DNA of 64,000 nucleotides, taken from positions 2,232,001-2,296,000 of the forward strand of contig NZ_LT629688.1 in assembly GCF_900101785.1 (NCBI RefSeq), written 5' to 3'. The notes under the pieces were generated by a model. The model saw nothing but the letters and a program-made list of their open reading frames with translations, made no database searches and had not been told where the DNA came from. Shown here piece by piece: positions 7,951-20,447 of the stretch. The stretch comes from Auraticoccus monumenti (GTDB taxonomy: Bacteria; Actinomycetota; Actinomycetes; Propionibacteriales; Propionibacteriaceae). Position 1 is the first letter of the stretch; every line of letters begins with the position of its first letter. The position numbers and the translations under genes are program-made.

Positions 7951-8607
7951 TCAGTCCTGAGGTGGGCGGGGGTGGTCGCTCGAGCTCGTCCCCAGCAGCC
8001 GGTCGAGGAGCTCCATCGCACCACGCATGTCCACCCGGGAGTCGATCAGCCACTGCGTCGCGAGACCGTCACAGGCGGCGATCACCAGAGCCGCCGCCAA
8101 GTCCACCGGCACGTCCGGCCGGCTGACCCCCTGCTGCCGCCCGACCTCGAAGATGTTCGTCAGCGCCCCCCTGATGGAGGCGTAGCGCTCGACGAAGAAC
8201 TCGCGGGAGCGCTCGTTCGAGCTCTCGAGGGCCTGTGCTGACATGGTGGTGTACAGAGCCATCAGGCCCGGGATCCTCATGTTGTAGTCCGCGGTCCGGA
8301 GCACGAAGTCCACCGCACCCAGACCCGACTCCTCGGCCGCCTCCAGCGCCCGTCGGTCAGCCTCCCTCAGCACCTCCAGCAGGAGCTGCTCCCGCGAGTC
8401 GAAGTAGTGACGGAGGGCGGCGTGGGAGACACCGATGGCCTCTCCGAGCGCCCGCAGCGAGGTGCCCTCGACGCCCCGCTCGTCGAAGACGGTGAGGGCG
8501 CGGTCCAGGATCTGCTGCCGGCGCTGGACGCCCTTGGCGTAAGGGCCTCGCCGGCTGGGCGTGGCGGGGGCCGGTGTCGGCTGCGTCGGGTCCGAGATCG
8601 TCACCAC
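7951..8607 (-). CDS. TetR-family transcriptional regulator
   Basis: A 218-residue TetR protein. The DNA-binding domain (about residues 25-75) has the pattern RRQQILDRALTVFDERG, then SLRALGEAIGVSHAALRHYFDSREQLL, with HTH residues matching the TetR consensus. The remaining helices form a ligand-binding domain. The start is the GTG pair at 8607, five bases after GGGAGGTG. It is divergent from the GH13 glucosidase gene at 8748, and a dyad at 8663-8688 lies between the two, so it probably represses that gene. Confidence 0.85.
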   Translation of the reverse strand: MVTISDPTQPTPAPATPSRRGPYAKGVQRRQQILDRALTVFDERGVEGTSLRALGEAIGVSHAALRHYFDSREQLLLEVLREADRRALEAAEESGLGAVDFVLRTADYNMRIPGLMALYTTMSAQALESSNERSREFFVERYASIRGALTNIFEVGRQQGVSRPDVPVDLAAALVIAACDGLATQWLIDSRVDMRGAMELLDRLLGTSSSDHPRPPQD

Positions 8608-8662
8608 CCACCTCCCGCGTGCGCCGTGCTGTCAGCTCAGGCTAGAGGGCACCCCCGCGCAG

Positions 8663-8688
8663 GCAAAACCTCCATGTGGACGGTTTGC
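8663..8688. promoter_or_regulatory. Probable TetR operator between TetR and GH13 genes
   Basis: GCAAAACC (8663-8670) and GGTTTGC (8682-8688) form an imperfect inverted repeat around TCCATGTGGA, itself nearly palindromic. It lies just upstream of a TAGCGT -10 box (8693-8698) for the glucosidase gene, the right place for a repressor site. Confidence 0.45.
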
Positions 8689-8747
8689 GTGCTAGCGTCG
8701 TGTCCTCGCGGGCGGGTCGCCCGCGTGCTCGACGAAGAGGAGAACCG

Positions 8748-10433
8748 GTGACTGACCGCGGCGTGCGCAGCGATCCCAGCTGGTGGCGGCAGGCGGTGGT
8801 CTACCAGGTGTACCCCCGGAGCTTCGCCGACGCGAACGGCGACGGCGTGGGAGACCTCCCCGGGGTCCTCTCCCGCGTCGACCACCTGGTCTCGCTGGGG
8901 GTGGACGCGGTCTGGTTCAGCCCCTTCTACCCCTCCGCGTTGTCCGACGGCGGCTACGACGTCGACGACTACCGCGACGTGGATCCCACCATCGGCACCC
9001 TCGACGACTTCGACGCCGTGGTCGCGGCACTGCACGCCCACGGCATCCGGGTGATCATCGACATCGTCCCGAACCACAGCTCCGACCGGCACGTGCGGTT
9101 CCAGGAGGCCCTGGCAGCGGGCCCCGGCTCGCCCGCTCGCGACCGCTACATCTTCCGGGACGGCCAGGGGGTGGCGGGGGAGCTCCCGCCCAACGACTGG
9201 CGGTCGTTCTTCGGCGGACCGGCGTGGACACGGCTGCCCGACGGGCAGTGGTACCTGCACCTGTTCACCCCCCACCAGCCCGACTGGAACTGGGACCACC
9301 CTGACGTGGCCGAGGACTTCCTGCGGACGCTGCGGTTCTGGGGCGACCGGGGGGTCGACGGCTTCCGGGTGGACGTGGCCATGTGCCTGGCCAAGGACCT
9401 GCGGGAGCCGTACGCAGCGTGGGAGGTGGTCAGCGCCAACCTTCCCCGGCCGATCGGAGCCGGCGGCCCGAGCCGGTTCCCCGACGGCGCGCACCCGCTG
9501 CTCGACCGCGCCGAGCTCGACACCATCTACGCCTCGTGGCGACAGGTCTTCGACTCCTACGACCCGCCCCTGTTCGCGGTGGGTGAGACCTGGGTCGAGC
9601 CGCACCGGCTGGCGCGCTACTCCGACCCCCGAGGGCTGGGCCAGGCCTTCAACTTCGACTTCCTGTGGAACCCCTGGGAGGCCACCCGCTTCCGCGAGGT
9701 GATCCGCGACAGCCTGGCCCTGGCCCAGACCGCCGGGACCTCCACCACCTGGGTGCTGTCCAACCACGACCTCGTCCGCCACGCCACCCGCTACGCCCCG
9801 AGCCCGCTGGCGCCCGACCAGCGTCTCACCGCCGCCGTCCCGATCGGTCCTGAGGCGAGGGAGCAGGGACTGCGGCGGGCCACCGCCGCCACGATGCTCG
9901 CCCTCGCCCTGCCCGGCAGCGCGTACCTGTACCAGGGCGAGGAGCTCGGCCTGCACGAGGTCACCGACATCCCGGCCGCCTCCGTGCAGGACCCCCAGGC
10001 GCGTCTCGTCGACGGCGTCCTGATCACTCGCGACGGGTGCCGGGTGCCCCTGCCCTGGACCACGTCCGGGCCGTCGTTCGGCTTCGGTGACGCTGAGGCG
10101 CATCTTCCCCAGCCCGAGTGGTTCGGTGCGGTGTCGGTCCAGACCCAGACCGCGTCAGACACGTCCACCCTCGCCCTGTACCGGCGGGCGCTGCAGCTGC
10201 GGCACGAGCTGCAGTGCGGTGAGGAGCTGACCTGGCTCGACCTCGGCGCCGACGTGGTGGGCTTCCGCCGACCCAACGGCTGGGTGTCGGTGACCAACTT
10301 CGGTGCCAGCCCGACGGCCCTGCCGCCAGGGGAGGTGCGGCTGACCAACGTCGACCTGGTCGACGGGCTGCTCCCCGCCGATGCCAGTGCCTGGCTGGTT
10401 CCGGTGGCCACGACGGACGCGCGAACCAGCTGA
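8748..10433 (+). CDS. Glycoside hydrolase family 13, alpha-glucosidase type
   Basis: A 561-residue cytoplasmic GH13 enzyme of the oligo-1,6-glucosidase/alpha-glucosidase group. The start WWRQAVVYQVYPRSFADANGD is diagnostic of the subfamily. The four conserved regions are seen: DIVPNH (region I), DGFRVDVA with the Asp nucleophile, GETWVE with the acid/base Glu, and VLSNHD. There is no signal peptide, so the substrate is an imported maltodextrin or isomalto-oligosaccharide. The GTG at 8748 follows a strong AAGAGGAGA ribosome site, and TAGCGT at 8693 is the likely -10. The gene stands alone and is probably repressed by the divergent TetR. Confidence 0.9.
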   Translation: MTDRGVRSDPSWWRQAVVYQVYPRSFADANGDGVGDLPGVLSRVDHLVSLGVDAVWFSPFYPSALSDGGYDVDDYRDVDPTIGTLDDFDAVVAALHAHGIRVIIDIVPNHSSDRHVRFQEALAAGPGSPARDRYIFRDGQGVAGELPPNDWRSFFGGPAWTRLPDGQWYLHLFTPHQPDWNWDHPDVAEDFLRTLRFWGDRGVDGFRVDVAMCLAKDLREPYAAWEVVSANLPRPIGAGGPSRFPDGAHPLLDRAELDTIYASWRQVFDSYDPPLFAVGETWVEPHRLARYSDPRGLGQAFNFDFLWNPWEATRFREVIRDSLALAQTAGTSTTWVLSNHDLVRHATRYAPSPLAPDQRLTAAVPIGPEAREQGLRRATAATMLALALPGSAYLYQGEELGLHEVTDIPAASVQDPQARLVDGVLITRDGCRVPLPWTTSGPSFGFGDAEAHLPQPEWFGAVSVQTQTASDTSTLALYRRALQLRHELQCGEELTWLDLGADVVGFRRPNGWVSVTNFGASPTALPPGEVRLTNVDLVDGLLPADASAWLVPVATTDARTS

Positions 10434-10566
10434 GCCTCCGGTCAGGCGGTACCGACGGCGCGGGTGCGTGCTCGCGTCGGTCTCTCGCGTGGGTGACGAC
10501 GTCCCCGGCCACCGCGCACCCCGTGAGGCCGCGGCGCCGCCGCCCAGGTCCACCCGGTGCCAGCCG

Positions 10567-11262
10567 TCAGCGACGGACCTCGTAGCGCAACCAGAGGGTG
10601 TCGTCCTCCAGCCGCTCCAGGTCGGTGAGCGCGAGGTCGACCGAGCCGGGCAGCCCGTGCGGGAGCTCCACCAGCGAGCGGGCCCGGTGGCGTGAGGACA
10701 GCTTCGGGGCCACCAGCAGCACCAGCTCGTCGACCAGGCCCGCGGCCAGCAGCGCGCCGGTCAGGTTCCCGCCGGTGTCGGTGCGGACGGAGGTGATCCC
10801 GTGGCGACGCCGCAGCTGCTCCAGGGCGCCGGGCAGGTCGACCCGGCGGCTCCCGGCGGACACCACCTCCACGTCGCGGCGGCGCAGGTGCTCGACGTGC
10901 TCACGCGGCGTGTGGTCCCCGACCAGGGACACGTACCGCTCGTACCAGGGCTGGGCCTGGGCGTGACGCCAGTTGCGGACGGTGCCCGAGCCGTCGACCA
11001 CCACCAGGGTCGGGCGCCGCTGCTGGACCAGGGTCTCGAACCCCGGCGGCGGTGGCACCGCCTCGACGGTCGGCCCGGGACCGGTCAGCTCGTCCTCGGA
11101 CTCGGCCGGGCCGAAGGACTGCGCGGTGACGCTGCCCATCATGATCGCGTCGTAGTCCAGTCCGAAGCCGCGGCGGTAGTAGCGCCCCCCGTCGCCGGAG
11201 AAGCCCTCGATCTTCCCGTCGACGGTCACCTCGTTGTAGACGGTCACCCGTGGCAGCGTCAT
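10567..11262 (-). CDS. RibD C-terminal/dihydrofolate-reductase-fold reductase
   Basis: A 231-residue protein with the RibD_C (DHFR-like) fold. It opens VTVYNEVTVDGKIEGF, corresponding to the strand and substrate loop of RibG reductases. YDAIMMGSVTAQSFG is the typical 'GrxT' nucleotide-binding region. The end SVRTDTGGNLTGALLAAGLVDELVLLVAPKL carries the conserved (E/D)GGxxL..LL..GLVDE pattern. It probably reduces a small molecule with NAD(P)H. It is not in a riboflavin operon, so a dedicated role in riboflavin synthesis is unlikely. The 133-bp gap before it shows nothing. Confidence 0.8.
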   Translation of the reverse strand: MTLPRVTVYNEVTVDGKIEGFSGDGGRYYRRGFGLDYDAIMMGSVTAQSFGPAESEDELTGPGPTVEAVPPPPGFETLVQQRRPTLVVVDGSGTVRNWRHAQAQPWYERYVSLVGDHTPREHVEHLRRRDVEVVSAGSRRVDLPGALEQLRRRHGITSVRTDTGGNLTGALLAAGLVDELVLLVAPKLSSRHRARSLVELPHGLPGSVDLALTDLERLEDDTLWLRYEVRR

Positions 11263-11331
11263 GGCGCGAGGCTACGCCGCCGCCGGCCTCCGGCGCCCGT
11301 CGTCTCCTCTGCCGGCCCGCCGCTCACCGCT

Positions 11332-12159
11332 TCACCGCAGGGTGGACCAGAACGCGAGCACCGCGTCGGCGAGCGCGGCGGGCTGCTCGAGCGGGATCAG
11401 CGTGCGCGCCCCGGAGATCGTCAGCGCCGTGGCCGCCGGTGCCAGCGACGCGGCCCGCCGGGCGTCCTCGGGGCTCCAGTCGCCGCGGTCGTCGGAGGCG
11501 ACGAACAGGCAGGGGACGTGGATCCGCGGCAGGCGGTCCGTCACGTCGGCGCGGTCGATGATGTACGAGCGCAGGGCCCGGCTCAGGCTCACCCTCGTCG
11601 GTCGGTCCAGGCTGTCCAGCACGACGCCGCGGACGTCCTCGTCGCCGGCCGACGCGTCGGTCAGCATCGCCGACACGACGGCTCTGCGCACCGGTCCGAC
11701 GGGGCCGGCAACCCGTAGCAGCGGGTGCAGCACGGCGATCTGGCGTCGGAGGGCGGGCGGGACGGGCTCGGTCGGTGCGCTGACCGCCACCAGGCTGCGC
11801 ACCGCCGCGGGGTCGGTCGCCAGCTGGTAGCCGACGTGACCGCCGAAGGCGTTGCCCACCCAGTCCGCCGGCTCGGTCACCCCGAGGGTGTCGAGGACGT
11901 CGCGGGCGGCTCCGGCTGCCTCGGCGATGCTGCTGCGCCGCTCCAGCGGGTCGCTGCGACCCAGCCCCGGAGGATCGACCAGCAGGTACTCACGACCCGG
12001 GGCGCCTCCCAGCAGCAGGGGCAGCATCCGGTCCCAGGTGTGGCTGTCGACGAACATCGACGACCACAGCACTGTCGGCACGCCGCTCCCCAGGCGGCGC
12101 ACGGACAGGGAGCCGAGCCGGGTCGGGACCCGCTCGGCGCGTTCTCGGGTGATTTCCAT
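11332..12159 (-). CDS. Alpha/beta-hydrolase-fold protein lacking catalytic Ser and His
   Basis: A 275-residue alpha/beta hydrolase fold with normal overall layout: an early strand and turn (VLWSSMFVDSHTWD), DPPGLGRSD, the elbow WVGNAFGGHVGY and a C-terminal SGARTLIPLEQP. Two catalytic positions are changed. The elbow reads G-N-A-F-G, with Ala (codon GCC) where the nucleophile Ser should be, and the usual His of 'GARHLxPLE' is Thr. The surrounding sequence is intact, so this looks like a non-catalytic binding protein or an enzyme with other chemistry, not a decaying gene. The ATG at 12159 has TAACAT five bases upstream. It is divergent from a TetR gene with only 22 bp between starts. Confidence 0.75.
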   Translation of the reverse strand: MEITRERAERVPTRLGSLSVRRLGSGVPTVLWSSMFVDSHTWDRMLPLLLGGAPGREYLLVDPPGLGRSDPLERRSSIAEAAGAARDVLDTLGVTEPADWVGNAFGGHVGYQLATDPAAVRSLVAVSAPTEPVPPALRRQIAVLHPLLRVAGPVGPVRRAVVSAMLTDASAGDEDVRGVVLDSLDRPTRVSLSRALRSYIIDRADVTDRLPRIHVPCLFVASDDRGDWSPEDARRAASLAPAATALTISGARTLIPLEQPAALADAVLAFWSTLR

Positions 12160-12166
12160 AATTGAT

Positions 12167-12181
12167 GTTAGCGTGAGTAAC
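12167..12181. promoter_or_regulatory. Inverted repeat between divergent hydrolase-fold and TetR genes
   Basis: GTTA at 12167-12170 is mirrored by TAAC at 12178-12181 across the very short shared intergenic region. It overlaps both probable -10 boxes: TAGCGT 12169-12174 on the plus strand and TAACAT on the minus strand. A repressor bound here would block both leaderless promoters. Confidence 0.4.
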
Positions 12182-12763
12182 GTGAAACGCAAGTACGAGA
12201 TGACGGCGCGGGCCGACGCGGCGGAGCTGACCGCCGGACGCATCGTGGACGCGATGCTGCAGCGCCTGCGGACGACGCCGTACGAGCGGGTGCGGATGGA
12301 GGACGTCGCCTCCGACGCCGAGGTGACCTCCCAGACCGTGATCCGGCGGTTCGGCAGCAAGGCGGTGCTCATGACGACCACCGTCGAGCGGGAGCTGGGA
12401 CGGATCGTCGCCCGTCGCGAGGCCGCCGTGCAGGACGGACCGGCCGCGACCGTCCGCGCCCTGGTGGAGCACTACGAGGAGTACGGCGCCCTGATCCTCA
12501 AGACCTACTCAGAGGCGCCGCTCGTGCCGGGGCTGCCGGAGATCGTGGCCCGCGGACGCGCCTACCACGTCGACTGGTGCCGACGCGCCTTCGCCGAGCA
12601 CGTGGTGGCCGAGCCGGACGAGGCGGTGCGGGCCCGACGTCTGGCCCAGGTCGTGGCCGTCTGCGACGCGACCACCTGGCGCATCCTCCGCCACGACGGC
12701 GGCCTCGACCCCGCCGAGACCGAGCGCGCGGTCTCGGAGCTGCTGGAGCCCTTGCTGCGCTGA
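12182..12763 (+). CDS. TetR-family transcriptional regulator
   Basis: A 193-residue TetR protein. The HTH region is RIVDAMLQRLRTTPYERVRMEDVASDAEVTSQTVIRRFGSKAVLM, with Arg at the 'YYHF' position (IRRFGSK). The rest is helical. GTG 12182 is preferred over GTG 12173 because TAGCGT ends exactly seven bases before it, as at 895, 4578 and 27666. It probably controls the divergent hydrolase-fold gene and itself through the dyad at 12167-12181. Confidence 0.8.
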   Translation: MKRKYEMTARADAAELTAGRIVDAMLQRLRTTPYERVRMEDVASDAEVTSQTVIRRFGSKAVLMTTTVERELGRIVARREAAVQDGPAATVRALVEHYEEYGALILKTYSEAPLVPGLPEIVARGRAYHVDWCRRAFAEHVVAEPDEAVRARRLAQVVAVCDATTWRILRHDGGLDPAETERAVSELLEPLLR

Positions 12764-12786
12764 CGCCGCGCCGGGACGCCGACGGC

Positions 12787-13773
12787 TCAGCGGGTGAGCT
12801 TGGGCAGGACCTGCTCGGCGAAGACGTCGATCCACTCGCGCTGGTTGCGGCCCACGTTGTGCAGGTAGACGCGGTCGAAGCCGAGGTCGACGAACCGCTG
12901 GATGTAGGCGCGGTGCTCGTCGGGGTCGGCCGACATGATCATCCGGCCCTCGAAGTCCTCGATCCGGACCAGCTTGGCCATCTCGGCGAAGTCCTTGGGG
13001 GAGCGGATGTCGGCCTTGGGGAACTTCATCCCGCCGTTGGGCCACTCGGTCAGCGCGTTCTGCCGGGCCTCCTCGTCGGTGGGGGCCCAGGACAGGTGCA
13101 GCTGCAGCACCTTCGGCATGGTGTCGGGGTCCTTGCCGGCCTCGCACGCCCCCTCGGCGAACTTGTCGAACAGCCCGGAGATCTTCTCCAGCGGCGCGCC
13201 GACGGTGATGATGCCGTCGGCGGAGCGACCGGTGCGCTTGGCGTTGATCGGTCCGGCGGTGGCGACCAGGATCTCCGGCGCGGTCTCCGGCATGGTCCAC
13301 AACCGGGCGGTCTCCATCTTGAAGAACTCCCCGGCGTGCTTGACCTCCTTGCCGGTGAACAGCTTGTTGATCACCTCGATGGCCTCGAACATGCGTCGCG
13401 ACCGCTCCCCGGCCTCGGGCCAGTAGCCGGCGATCACGTGCTCGTTGAGGGCCTCCCCGGCGCCGACGCCCAGCCAGTGCCGCCCCGGGTACATCGCAGC
13501 CAGCGTCGCCGAGGCCTGGGCCACCACGGCCGGGTGGTAGCGGAAGTGGGGCGCGACCACGCCGGGACCGAAGTCACCGGTGGTGCGCTCGCCGACCGCG
13601 GTCAGCACGTTCCAGACGAAGGAGGACTGGCCCTGGCTGGGCACCCACGGCTGGAAGTGGTCGGCGGCCATCACCCCGGAGAACCCCTTGGACTCGGCGT
13701 AGGCGCTGAGCTCGACGGCCTCGGTGGGGTGGAACTGCTCCAGCATGGCGGCGTAGCCGACGGTCAGGGACAT
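12787..13773 (-). CDS. LLM-class F420-dependent oxidoreductase (G6PDH-like family)
   Basis: A 328-residue luciferase-like TIM barrel. The pattern VGYAAMLEQFHPTEAVELSAYAESKGF, then ADHFQPW, GVVAPHFRYHPAVVAQASATLAAMYPGRHWLGVGAGEALNEHV matches the F420-dependent glucose-6-phosphate dehydrogenase-like family. A phosphate-binding site may be present, but true FGD activity is not certain because actinobacteria carry many paralogues. It works in the cytoplasm with coenzyme F420. The start at 13773 has GAGGAGG upstream. It indicates that the host makes F420. Confidence 0.85.
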   Translation of the reverse strand: MSLTVGYAAMLEQFHPTEAVELSAYAESKGFSGVMAADHFQPWVPSQGQSSFVWNVLTAVGERTTGDFGPGVVAPHFRYHPAVVAQASATLAAMYPGRHWLGVGAGEALNEHVIAGYWPEAGERSRRMFEAIEVINKLFTGKEVKHAGEFFKMETARLWTMPETAPEILVATAGPINAKRTGRSADGIITVGAPLEKISGLFDKFAEGACEAGKDPDTMPKVLQLHLSWAPTDEEARQNALTEWPNGGMKFPKADIRSPKDFAEMAKLVRIEDFEGRMIMSADPDEHRAYIQRFVDLGFDRVYLHNVGRNQREWIDVFAEQVLPKLTR

Positions 13774-13844
13774 GGTGCGGGCCTCCTCGGGTGTTCGACG
13801 TCTGCGAGCCTAGGCCCCGCCGCTCGGGGTCCGGCCCGGGGCGG

Positions 13845-14921
13845 TCAGCGGTCCAGCCACGAGCGCAGCGCCTGGAAGGCGAACCAGCCGCCCACGATCA
13901 GCGCCGTCGGCAGCCAGTACCTCTTCCGACGCAGCCGCCGGCCCTGGGGGGCGATGGCGTGGGGGGCGTGCACCGGTGCGTGGGCCACCATCCCCGGCGG
14001 CAGCGGGGCCTGCGCCTGGTCGGCCACCCGCAGGTCGCGGTAGGTGCGGGAGCGGTCGCGCATCCGGGCGGTGACGGTGTCGCTGATCCGGGCCAGCCGC
14101 TCCCACGTCGCCGGCTCGGCCACCGACAGGTCGTAGCGGGTGTAGAGGAACATCCAGTCGTCGACGAACTCCACGTCGAAGGCGTGGGTCTCGTCGATCA
14201 GGTGCGCCATCAGGTCGGGGGTGAAGACGTAGAAGGCGTCGTGGCCGTACTGGTCGGGGGCGTAGAGGTCGAAGTGCCGGTCGAACTCCCCGCCCAGGCT
14301 GATCCGCTGGTCGCGGTCGAAGCTGGTCGGGAGGTTGCTGCCCATGAACGTGTTGTTCGCCCTGGCGTCCAGCAGCATGTGGGGGAGCGGGCCCTCGAGA
14401 CGGATGGCCGCGAACTGCCACTGGTGGACCTTGCTCTCCTTGCCCGACCCGGTGGTGTAGCGGTACCGGCCGCAGTCGGCCACCGGACCGTCGGTGGACC
14501 AGACGTGCTCGAGCACGCGCCGGTCGCGTCCCAGGCCGAAGATGGCCCCCTGGTACGGCGGGTCGGCCGACTGCGGGGAGAAGCGCATGCCGTTGGCGCG
14601 GGCGAACTCCCACGCCCTCAGCAGCCGGACCCAGTGGTTCCCGCCCCGGCCGCGGCGGAGGACCGCCACGACGACGACCCCGACGGAGAGCGCGGCCCAC
14701 AGCAGCAGGGACGTCCGCAGGCTCCACCCGGCCCGGAAGGCCACGTTCGCCGTGATCACGGTCGGCAGGACGACGGCGAACAGGGCCACCACGGCGACCG
14801 CGCCCGCGGTGTTCGGACGCCAGCCGGCCTCCCCGCTGCGCAGCATCGCCCGGCGGAACTCCGACGTCTCCGCCTTGGTGACCGGGCGGGTCAGGGGTCG
14901 GGTGTCGAACGTCGTGGCCAT
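13845..14921 (-). CDS. Hypothetical membrane-anchored protein
   Basis: A 358-residue protein. Two hydrophobic segments near residues 42-85 flank a basic loop, a large soluble domain (about residues 95-300) rich in aromatic and acidic residues follows, and a last hydrophobic segment lies close to the C-terminus ([18 protein letters not shown]). The domain contains [23 protein letters not shown] and [14 protein letters not shown], which look like a beta-rich fold seen in DUF3137-like actinobacterial membrane proteins; this link is weak. ATG 14921 has GGAGGG upstream and is preferred over earlier in-frame starts. It is divergent from trmD; the spacer is about 100 bp. Confidence 0.6.
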   Translation of the reverse strand: MATTFDTRPLTRPVTKAETSEFRRAMLRSGEAGWRPNTAGAVAVVALFAVVLPTVITANVAFRAGWSLRTSLLLWAALSVGVVVVAVLRRGRGGNHWVRLLRAWEFARANGMRFSPQSADPPYQGAIFGLGRDRRVLEHVWSTDGPVADCGRYRYTTGSGKESKVHQWQFAAIRLEGPLPHMLLDARANNTFMGSNLPTSFDRDQRISLGGEFDRHFDLYAPDQYGHDAFYVFTPDLMAHLIDETHAFDVEFVDDWMFLYTRYDLSVAEPATWERLARISDTVTARMRDRSRTYRDLRVADQAQAPLPPGMVAHAPVHAPHAIAPQGRRLRRKRYWLPTALIVGGWFAFQALRSWLDR

Positions 14922-15021
14922 CGGTCCACCCTCCTCGCTGCCGGTCGGGTCCCCGGACGGCTCAGCGAACTCTAGGCCGCGGACGGGCCAGGGCCGGCGA
15001 CGTGGTGAGAGGATGACGCCC

Positions 15022-16221
15022 GTGCGGATCGACGTGGTGACCATCTTCCCCGACTACCTCGCACCGCTGGACCTGTCGCTGATCGGCAGGGCCCGACGCT
15101 CCGGCCTGATCGACCTGGCCGTGCACGACCTGCGCGACTTCACCACCGACCGGCACCGCACCGTGGACGACACCCCCTACGGCGGCGGGGCGGGCATGGT
15201 GATGAGGCCCGAGCCGTGGGGACGCGCCCTGGACCACGTGCTGGCCTCGGGTGGCCCCGGCGTCCGCCCCCGGCTGCTGGTGCCCAGCCCGGGGGGTCGC
15301 CGGTTCGACCAGGCGATGGCCCGCGAGCTGGCCGCCGAGCCCTGGCTGGTCTTCGCCTGCGGGCGCTACGAAGGCATCGACGAGCGGGTCCAGGTGGAGG
15401 CGGCCGAGCGGTTCGACGTCACCCTGGTCTCCCTCGGGGACTACGTGCTCAACGGTGGTGAGGTGGCGGTGCTGGCGGTCACCGAGGCGGTCGGGCGGCT
15501 GCTGCCCGGGGTGGTCGGCAACGCGGAGTCCCTGGTCGAGGAGTCCCACGAGGACGGGCTGCTGGAGTACCCCGTCTACACCAAGCCGCCGTCGTGGCGC
15601 GGGCTGGACGTGCCGCCGGTGCTGGTCTCCGGTGACCACACGAGGATCGCGACCTGGCGCCACCGGCAGCGTCTCGAGCGCACCGCGGCCCGGCGCCCGG
15701 ACCTGCTGGCGCCGGCCTCGGCGGCGCCGGTGGAGGACCTCGAGATCGTGCCCGCGGTCCCCGCCGACGCCCCCGAGCTGCTGGTGCTGCAGCGGGCCTG
15801 CTGGCTGGACGAGGCGCGCGACAACCCCGGCGTGCGGATCCCGGCGCTGCACGAGGACCTCGAGACCGTCCGGGCCGCCCTGCTGACCCACGCCACCTGG
15901 GTGGTCCGCGCCGGCGGCCGGCTGGTGGCCTCGGTCCGCGGCCACCTGGACGAGCGCGGGTGGGAGGTCGGGCGGCTGATGGTGGCCCCCGACCGGCAGG
16001 GGGAGGGGCTCGGACGCCGGCTGCTCGCCCACGCCGAGGCGGTGGCCCCGCCCGGGACCGAGCGGTTCTGGCTCGTCACCGGTGCCGGCAGCGAGCGGAA
16101 CCACCGGCTGTACCGCCGGGCCGGCTACCGCCCGGCTCCCGGACCCTCCCCGTTCGAGGGCGCGGTGGTGCTGACCAAGCGGGCACCGCACCGGCCGGGG
16201 AGTGTCGGAGGCAGCGACTAG
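15022..16221 (+). CDS. trmD: TrmD tRNA (guanine-37-N1)-methyltransferase fused to GNAT acetyltransferase
   Basis: A 399-residue fusion. Residues 1 to about 235 are TrmD, the SPOUT enzyme that makes m1G37 in t[15 protein letters not shown] at the start, [28 protein letters not shown] (113-123), [11 protein letters not shown] (137-147) and RLLPGVVGN, ending with the RHRQRLERT helix. After a short linker, about residues 245-395 form a GNAT domain with the acetyl-CoA motif [15 protein letters not shown] and the closing [12 protein letters not shown]. TrmD is normally about 240-280 residues. GTG 15022 is chosen, nine bases after GAGAGG, giving the standard N-terminus; ATG 15013 is possible. It lies directly before mfd, not between rimM and rplS. 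Confidence 0.9.
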   Translation: MRIDVVTIFPDYLAPLDLSLIGRARRSGLIDLAVHDLRDFTTDRHRTVDDTPYGGGAGMVMRPEPWGRALDHVLASGGPGVRPRLLVPSPGGRRFDQAMARELAAEPWLVFACGRYEGIDERVQVEAAERFDVTLVSLGDYVLNGGEVAVLAVTEAVGRLLPGVVGNAESLVEESHEDGLLEYPVYTKPPSWRGLDVPPVLVSGDHTRIATWRHRQRLERTAARRPDLLAPASAAPVEDLEIVPAVPADAPELLVLQRACWLDEARDNPGVRIPALHEDLETVRAALLTHATWVVRAGGRLVASVRGHLDERGWEVGRLMVAPDRQGEGLGRRLLAHAEAVAPPGTERFWLVTGAGSERNHRLYRRAGYRPAPGPSPFEGAVVLTKRAPHRPGSVGGSD

Positions 16222-16230
16222 GTTGTTCCG

Positions 16231-19818
<3,588 letters not shown>

Positions 19819-19877
19819 GCGTCCCGGTGCTGACTAGGATCGGCCGCGACGACGTCGACGACGGACGGGGAGCAGGC

Positions 19878-20447
19878 GTGCGAGGAACGACGAAGCAGCA
19901 TCGGCAGGCGGACCGACGACGCTCCGGGGTGGTGCGGGCGACGGCCGTCGGCGTGGTGGCCCTGCTGGCGCTGGCCGGCTGCGCCCGACCGCCGTCCTCG
20001 GCCGCCGAGGTCGGGGACACCACGATCAGCAACGCGACCGTCGACAGCACGGTGACCGGCGTGGCCCAGGCCCTCGGTGCGGAGCCGGGTGAGATCAACC
20101 GCAAGGCCGTCTTCGCCTCGCTGGTGCAGGGGGCCGTGGTCCAGGAGGTGGTGGCCGACCAGCAGGAGGCCGGCCGCGACCTGACGGTGACGGGCCCGGA
20201 GCGCACCGCGGTCGTGCAGGCCCAGCCCCAGCTCCAGGAGCTGCTCACCGTGCCCGAGGCCGCCCCGCTGGCCGAGGCGCTGATCGACTTCACGGTGGTG
20301 CAGCAGCGGATGGGCTCGGAGGCGTTCCAGGAGGCGTTCTTCGCCGTCCCGGTCGAGGTCAACCCGCGGTGGGGGACCTGGGACCCGGCCTCGCAGGAGG
20401 GTCTGACCGGCACCGGCTCGCTCTCGGTCGAGTCCTACACCGGGTGA
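19878..20447 (+). CDS. SurA N-terminal-like lipoprotein
   Basis: A 189-residue exported lipoprotein. Basic residues at the N-terminus precede a hydrophobic stretch and a lipobox, LALAGC, with the acylated Cys near residue 35. The mature part resembles the N-terminal helical domain of SurA/PrsA-type chaperones (AEVGDTTISNATVDSTVTG, RKAVFASLVQGAVVQEVV). No PPIase domain follows. In actinobacteria such proteins often sit between mfd and mazG, and a folding role outside the membrane is likely. GTG 19878 has GGGGAG upstream; a TAGGAT box near 19848 may be its promoter. Its stop overlaps the mazG start in GTGA. Confidence 0.8.
   Translation: MRGTTKQHRQADRRRSGVVRATAVGVVALLALAGCARPPSSAAEVGDTTISNATVDSTVTGVAQALGAEPGEINRKAVFASLVQGAVVQEVVADQQEAGRDLTVTGPERTAVVQAQPQLQELLTVPEAAPLAEALIDFTVVQQRMGSEAFQEAFFAVPVEVNPRWGTWDPASQEGLTGTGSLSVESYTG

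Noticed and set aside
15022-16221. Loss of a TrmD catalytic Asp (Glu in [12 protein letters not shown])
   Set aside because: Glu at this position is, as I recall, common in actinobacterial TrmD, so it is not a sign of inactivity.
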